From positions 1 through 9,900 of the forward strand of contig JARKOC010000343.1 of NCBI GenBank assembly GCA_029975915.1: 9,900 nt of DNA, read 5' to 3'. A program made the translations under genes and the position numbers. A model generated the notes under the pieces. That model was not told the DNA's origin and ran no database searches. It saw nothing but the letters and a program-made list of their open reading frames with translations. Source of the stretch: Bryobacteraceae bacterium (GTDB lineage: Bacteria > Acidobacteriota > Terriglobia > Bryobacterales > Bryobacteraceae). Of this stretch, positions 6,574 to 9,900 are shown piece by piece. Numbering within the stretch: the first letter of the stretch is position 1; every line of letters begins with the position of its first letter.

Positions 6574-7768
6574 AGCCTGGCGCTCCTTCCCCTGAGACCA
6601 CATCAACGACATGTTGGGCACAGCGCTGTGCGCTGAAGTGACGCTCGACGAAGATGCGAGCCAACTCGCCCATATGAGGGAGTTCCCCGCCAAGCCACGC
6701 CGCGTGCGCTTCCCTCAGCCTACCGGCGAGTTTCTCCGCATGCCCACTGGCAAATACCCAGCCAGCGCCCGGCGCCAATGCCTCGGGCAATGCCCCGGCG
6801 TCCGACACGACTGAAGGCACGGACATCGCAGAGGCCTCCAACACTGCCCCGTGATTCTCCGAAAGCGAAGGGCTGATACTGAGGTCGGACGCCGCGTAGA
6901 CGGTGCGAACATCAGCTAGACTCTCAATCCACCGAATTGGCCTAGCCAAGTTAATACGTCTTGCCTGCGCTACGAGAGCTTCTCTATGCGCCTGCCCATG
7001 CGAATCGAATCCTGAGCCGACAAATATCAGCTCCGAGTTTGGAAACTCCTTCGCGAACTCCATCCACGCTTCCAAGGCCAGTTCGTGTCCCTTGATCCCA
7101 ACACCCGGAAAGACGAGGGACTTTGGGGCATAAATATAGGCAACCATGACTACCACAAACACGCCATCGTCAATATCGAGGGCCTTCCTCGCGCTATCAC
7201 TAGACACGACCACCTCAGGGCTGAATCGTTCTGTGTCTACGCCATATGGAACGACGCAAATTCGCTTCGCAGAAACGCCGAGCTCGACGTACCGACGATA
7301 AGTATATCTGCTGCCAGCGATTATCATTGTGTCCAGCCTCCACAGGATGCGCTCCACCCATCGAATAGGGCGGCTTTCAAGATACAGGGGACCAGCCACC
7401 ATATGAACTTTGCGTACTCCTTTCAGCCCGAATGTCGCCAGACGCGTGACGAGCGCTGACGCATAAAGATGATAGAGAACAGTGTCAGCGTCGCATTTAC
7501 GCAGTATTGCTCGTACCTGCAGGACGCCCAGCATCGTAGCTAAAGAAAGTTTCACTCTGAAATCAAACCGGATGGGACACACCCGCAGATTCGGCTCCTC
7601 ATCCATGATTAGTGCCAATGCACGTGCGAGCCGCCCATCTCCGTCCGGCAATATGACAATGACGTGTAGGCCCCGGTCGAGCGCCTCGCGTACCTGCGGA
7701 ACGAGCCACATTCCCCCCTGATTTGTCTTGATGACAATGCAAAGGCATCGAGTTTCACTCCATTTCAT
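6548..7768 (-). CDS. GT4 (GT-B fold) glycosyltransferase, first of two
   Basis: Glycosyltransferase of 406 residues, expected to transfer a sugar from a nucleotide donor to the undecaprenyl-linked acceptor on the cytosolic face. The N-terminal domain has IKTNQGGMWLVPQVREAL (13-30), the usual acceptor-side glycine loop and following helix. VVPYGVDTERF (172-182) is the classic linker motif. GVGIKGHELALEAW (222-235) with Lys226 is the donor-binding loop, and SPSLSENHGAVLEA (299-312) carries the acidic pair. The pair here, Glu304 and Glu311, is separated by six residues rather than the standard seven. Donor and linkage are unknown. It starts at ATG inside the end of the acetyltransferase gene (14-nt overlap), with a GGGGG tract about 9 nt upstream, and ends 26 nt into the next glycosyltransferase. 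It is probably the enzyme that adds the second sugar, but that order is a guess from gene position. Confidence 0.9.
   Translation of the reverse strand: MKWSETRCLCIVIKTNQGGMWLVPQVREALDRGLHVIVILPDGDGRLARALALIMDEEPNLRVCPIRFDFRVKLSLATMLGVLQVRAILRKCDADTVLYHLYASALVTRLATFGLKGVRKVHMVAGPLYLESRPIRWVERILWRLDTMIIAGSRYTYRRYVELGVSAKRICVVPYGVDTERFSPEVVVSSDSARKALDIDDGVFVVVMVAYIYAPKSLVFPGVGIKGHELALEAWMEFAKEFPNSELIFVGSGFDSHGQAHREALVAQARRINLARPIRWIESLADVRTVYAASDLSISPSLSENHGAVLEASAMSVPSVVSDAGALPEALAPGAGWVFASGHAEKLAGRLREAHAAWLGGELPHMGELARIFVERHFSAQRCAQHVVDVVSGEGAPGCGTGGSLR
6583..6588 (-). promoter_or_regulatory. Ribosome-binding site AAGGAG that fixes the start of the second glycosyltransferase
   Basis: On the minus strand AAGGAG is followed by a 9-nt spacer and GTG (6573-6571). 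It lies inside the last codons of the upstream glycosyltransferase and is among the best Shine-Dalgarno matches in this operon. It argues against the upstream in-frame starts at 6693, 6612 and 6603, for which I see no comparable signal. Confidence 0.7.
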
Positions 7769-8402
7769 GCGCAGGAACCCCCAAGACCGTGACGCCGCGC
7801 CGGACAGAGCGCGTTACGCAAGCGGCCGCGCCCACGAGTGCATCGCTTCCCAACGTCAGCCCTTGCAACACGACCGCACCCGCGCCGACAAGGACCCTTT
7901 CGCCAGCGGTGACTTCCCCGGAGATGGTTGCTGCCGGATTAATCGAGACGTTGTCAGCGAGAACCGTATCGTGCCCCACTGTCGCATTCGGATTGATGTG
8001 CACATGACGGCCAATTCTCACGTTTGTGGAGATGACGGCCCCAGCGCAGACCACTGACCCCTCTCCAAGAGTGGAAGATTCTGCAATTCTAGCTGACGGG
8101 TCGATAACGGTTTCGAACCGGGCGCCCAAGGCAGCCAGCCGATCTACGAGGCCAGCTCGAATTGCTGGCGATCCCACCCCGATCACGAAGCTATATTCGT
8201 CAACCCAGCGATGAGCATCCTGAAATGCGCCGAGCCAACGCACGTCCAAGGCCGCCAAACGTGCCAAATTCACGCGGCTCGGGGCATCATCAAGCACTGC
8301 TATCTCATCCAGTTCGGCATCGCCTTTCTCCGCGCTGGCGATCAATGCACAGATGGTTTCTCTTCCAAATCCCCCACAGCCGACTACGATAATTCTGTTC
8401 AC
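7755..8402 (-). CDS. PglD/NeuD-type sugar O/N-acetyltransferase (left-handed beta-helix)
   Basis: Acetyl-CoA-dependent acetyltransferase of 215 residues, trimeric in the family, likely to N-acetylate the 4-amino group of a UDP-amino-dideoxy sugar made by the aminotransferase of this operon. The N-terminal Rossmann-like half opens with RIIVVGCGGFGRE (3-15), the nucleotide-sugar binding part of this family. From about residue 103 hexapeptide repeats follow (ARIAESSTLGEGSVVCAGAV and on). His144-Asp145 in NATVGHDTVL sits where PglD carries its catalytic His-Glu, and the C-terminus GVPAHE is typical. I place the start at GTG 8402, directly before the first strand. An AGGA lies 11 nt upstream, slightly far. 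The frame is open to a TTG at 8471, but those 23 extra residues match nothing expected. A NeuD-like sialic acid O-acetyltransferase is possible, but the neighbouring PglC-like and PglE-like genes favour PglD. Confidence 0.85.
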   Translation of the reverse strand: MNRIIVVGCGGFGRETICALIASAEKGDAELDEIAVLDDAPSRVNLARLAALDVRWLGAFQDAHRWVDEYSFVIGVGSPAIRAGLVDRLAALGARFETVIDPSARIAESSTLGEGSVVCAGAVISTNVRIGRHVHINPNATVGHDTVLADNVSINPAATISGEVTAGERVLVGAGAVVLQGLTLGSDALVGAAACVTRSVRRGVTVLGVPAHEME

Positions 8403-8547
8403 GACGCGTTCAGTCCTCGCATTACACTTTATTGGGAGCACAACAGACCCGCGGCCGATCACGAGTCGCAATGCCCAACCCGGCTGAGGGGCCGCTCCTC
8501 CACATGCGCTTGCCTCAGGGTGTCCTCAGCGCAATCGGGCAGCCTCA
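8403..8547. other. 145-nt spacer, the only gap in the minus-strand operon
   Basis: This is the only non-overlapping junction among the minus-strand genes. On the plus strand GCTGAGG (8483-8489) can pair with CCTCAGC (8524-8530), while its inner CTGAGG can pair with CCTCAG (8513-8518), giving two mutually exclusive weak stems. There is no U-tract, so it is not a convincing terminator. No promoter with acceptable spacing was found. A 29-codon ORF starts on the ATG overlapping the preceding stop and ends at 8459, and I do not regard it as a supported gene. The function of the spacer is unknown. Confidence 0.4.
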
Positions 8548-9174
8548 TCACACGTCCTTCCGGTGGTGCTCACCCTCAAATGCGGGCATCGTGGTATGTC
8601 CTTCGTGGTTGACGCCTTCTCGACCGAGGACAGCATGCACGGTTAGAAGCAAGATCCGCAGGTCCAGAAGAAGGCTTCGAGTGTCGACATACTCTACATC
8701 CAGGCGAAACTTTTCTTCCCATTGGAGCGTATTGCGACCTGACACTTGCGCGAGGCCGGTGATACCAGGACGCACCTCATGACGCCGTGCCTGCTCCCGG
8801 TCGTAGAGGGGTAGATAGTCCACGAGAAGCGGACGCGGCCCCACTAGACTCATGTCACCTTTGAGCACATTCCACAGCGTTGGAAGCTCGTCGAGACTCG
8901 TGGAGCGTAAAGCACTACCCAGCGTCGTCAGACGCGCAGCATCGGACTGATGCGCGGGATCAGCGTGGCGCATCGTACGGAACTTTACGAGCTCAAAGAC
9001 TTCCCCTTTCAGCCCACCACGTTGCTGCCGAAAGAGAACAGGTCGACCAAGCCCCGCTAGGACAACCACCGCAATGGCCAGCTGGACAGGCGCCGTGCAG
9101 ATGAGCCCGATCACGGATATACCAACATCGATCATGCGCTTCATGATGTTGTAGGTTCTCCTCTTAGGCGTCAT
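8548..9174 (-). CDS. PglC-type polyprenyl-phosphate phosphoglycosyl transferase (bacterial sugar transferase)
   Basis: Small monotopic phosphoglycosyl transferase of 208 residues that would start each repeat unit by moving a sugar 1-phosphate from its UDP donor to undecaprenyl phosphate. The N-terminus has the family pattern of a KR-x-x-D motif (KRMID, 12-16) and one hydrophobic re-entrant helix (about 17-42) kinked at Ala28-Pro29, where homologues usually have Ser-Pro. Then come ELVKFRTM (61-68), the catalytic Asp95-Glu96 in SLDELPTLWNVLKGDMSL, VGPRP (111-115), RPGITGLAQVSGRN (135-148) and DVEYV (159-163). The size is that of PglC alone, without the extra membrane domain of WbaP or WcaJ. Location next to PglD-like and PglE-like genes favours UDP-diacetylbacillosamine as donor, but this is inference. 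The ATG overlaps the aminotransferase TGA by 4 nt (ATGA). An internal Met11 is a less likely start, as homologues keep residues before KR. Confidence 0.93.
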   Translation of the reverse strand: MTPKRRTYNIMKRMIDVGISVIGLICTAPVQLAIAVVVLAGLGRPVLFRQQRGGLKGEVFELVKFRTMRHADPAHQSDAARLTTLGSALRSTSLDELPTLWNVLKGDMSLVGPRPLLVDYLPLYDREQARRHEVRPGITGLAQVSGRNTLQWEEKFRLDVEYVDTRSLLLDLRILLLTVHAVLGREGVNHEGHTTMPAFEGEHHRKDV

Positions 9175-9900
9175 GTCCCCGACTTCACAAACGATCCGAC
9201 TGCAATGCTCACCCGCATAAGAAGGAAGTCGGATAGCACTGAGCCACTTGGCAGCGACAGGCCAGTTTCAAAGAGCCGGGCACTCGTACCGTCGGCGAAT
9301 ACTTTCGCGCTTTGATACACCGGCTGAAGATGCATGGGCTTCCACAGCGGGCGGGCCTCGATATTGGCATTTGCCAGGGTCAGCCGAAGATCCTCGGTGG
9401 TGAAGCCGGCCTTAGCCGGATCGATCAGAACCGAAGTCAACCAGAAGTTGTCGACGGTGTCTCCCCCGTCCACGCCAGACGGTTCGCCAAAGACGGTCAC
9501 GCCCGGGACTCCGGCGAAGAGATCCCTGTACGCGATGCGATGTTGCCGGCGCCTCTCGATCATCGATGGTAGGCGGCTCAGCTGTGCCCGTCCCATCGCT
9601 GCCAGCAGATTCGACAATCGGTAGTTATACCCGATGTCGGTGTGTTCATAGTGCACAACGGGCCGCCGGGCCTGAGTCGCCAGGTAGCGAACGTGATCGG
9701 CGCTCGCCTTGTCGTCGGTCAGATACGCACCGCCCCCGGAGGTCGTCATGATCTTGTTACCGTTGAACGACACAGCGGCAGCCACCCCGTAAGAGGCCGC
9801 GGCGCGACCCTTGTACGTCGCACCGACAGACTCCGCAGCATCACTCAGCACCGGGATGCCATACTCAGTCGCGAGAGCATCGATACGTTCGTGATCTACG
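9171..9900 (-). CDS. DegT/DnrJ/EryC1/StrS-family PLP sugar aminotransferase (5' end outside window)
   Basis: The C-terminal two thirds of a PLP-dependent aminotransferase that would convert a UDP-4-keto-6-deoxy sugar to its 4-amino form (PglE-like). The frame is open to the right edge, reading ERIDALATEYGIPVLSDAAE, so the GTG at 9851 is an internal codon and the true start lies beyond 9900. About 242 residues are visible. SDAAESVGATYKG contains the aspartate and glutamate typical of the cofactor pocket. SFNGNKIMTTSGGG carries the Schiff-base lysine (codon 9755-9753) in the NK context common in the PglE/LegC branch. HTDIGYNYRLSNLLAAMGRAQL and RPLWKPMHLQPVY are further family signatures, and the end LSLPSGS...LMRVSIAVGSF is normal. 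Its TGA overlaps the start of the phosphoglycosyl transferase. The exact sugar product is unproven, as other 4-aminotransferases look alike. Confidence 0.9.
   Translation of the reverse strand, partial: VDHERIDALATEYGIPVLSDAAESVGATYKGRAAASYGVAAAVSFNGNKIMTTSGGGAYLTDDKASADHVRYLATQARRPVVHYEHTDIGYNYRLSNLLAAMGRAQLSRLPSMIERRRQHRIAYRDLFAGVPGVTVFGEPSGVDGGDTVDNFWLTSVLIDPAKAGFTTEDLRLTLANANIEARPLWKPMHLQPVYQSAKVFADGTSARLFETGLSLPSGSVLSDFLLMRVSIAVGSFVKSGT

Noticed and set aside
8403..8471. N-terminal extension of the acetyltransferase to a TTG at 8471
   Set aside because: The added 23 residues do not match the family, whose members begin at the RIIVVG strand. GTG at 8402 fits better.
8459..8548. 29-codon ORF overlapping the stop of the phosphoglycosyl transferase (TGATG)
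   Set aside because: The start is well placed for coupling, but the product has no recognisable feature, and such short frames are expected by chance in GC-rich sequence.
1..9900. CRISPR arrays, tRNA or rRNA genes, defence systems
   Set aside because: No regularly spaced repeats, no RNA gene signatures and no defence-related domains were seen anywhere in the window.

Overview
The window looks like part of a polysaccharide (capsule or exopolysaccharide) biosynthesis locus of the Wzx/Wzy type, with insertion-sequence debris at its left edge. High-GC codon use, frequent GTG starts, actinobacterial-looking transposase remnants and the absence of outer-membrane export genes suggest a high-GC Gram-positive (Actinomycetota). 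This is an inference, and I cannot name a genus. By eye, the sugar genes are less GC-rich than the transposase debris beside them, as is common for laterally exchanged surface-glycan loci.

Layout. Positions 1-733 hold no intact gene. There is an internal fragment of an IS256/Mutator-family transposase (128-388, minus strand) and the C-terminal end of what looks like an IS110-family transposase (483-689, minus strand), with unassigned sequence between and around them. Two plus-strand genes follow with only 2 nt between them: a UDP-glucose 6-dehydrogenase (ugd, 734-1906) and an NAD-dependent epimerase of the UDP-glucuronate 4-epimerase type (1909-2976). They run convergently into a seven-gene minus-strand operon. 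Read in the direction of transcription from the right edge, this operon is: a DegT-family sugar aminotransferase (5' end off the window), a PglC-type phosphoglycosyl transferase, a PglD/NeuD-type acetyltransferase, two GT4 glycosyltransferases, a Wzx flippase and a Wzy polymerase. Every junction overlaps by 1-26 nt except one 145-nt spacer between the phosphoglycosyl transferase and the acetyltransferase.

How the genes may work together (inference from families). The aminotransferase and acetyltransferase would make a UDP-4-acetamido-dideoxy sugar of the diacetylbacillosamine type, and the required 4,6-dehydratase would lie outside the window. The phosphoglycosyl transferase would load this sugar phosphate onto undecaprenyl phosphate. 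The two glycosyltransferases would extend it, possibly using UDP-glucuronate or UDP-galacturonate from the convergent ugd/epimerase pair. Wzx would flip the lipid-linked unit and Wzy would polymerise it. Two glycosyltransferases plus one initiating enzyme imply at least a trisaccharide repeat.

The families are all known, and I found no clear evidence of an undescribed type of system. The points most worth a second look are the nested transposon scar, the stop codons of the two convergent operons sharing a single CTAG, and the predicted uronate plus bacillosamine-type glycan.
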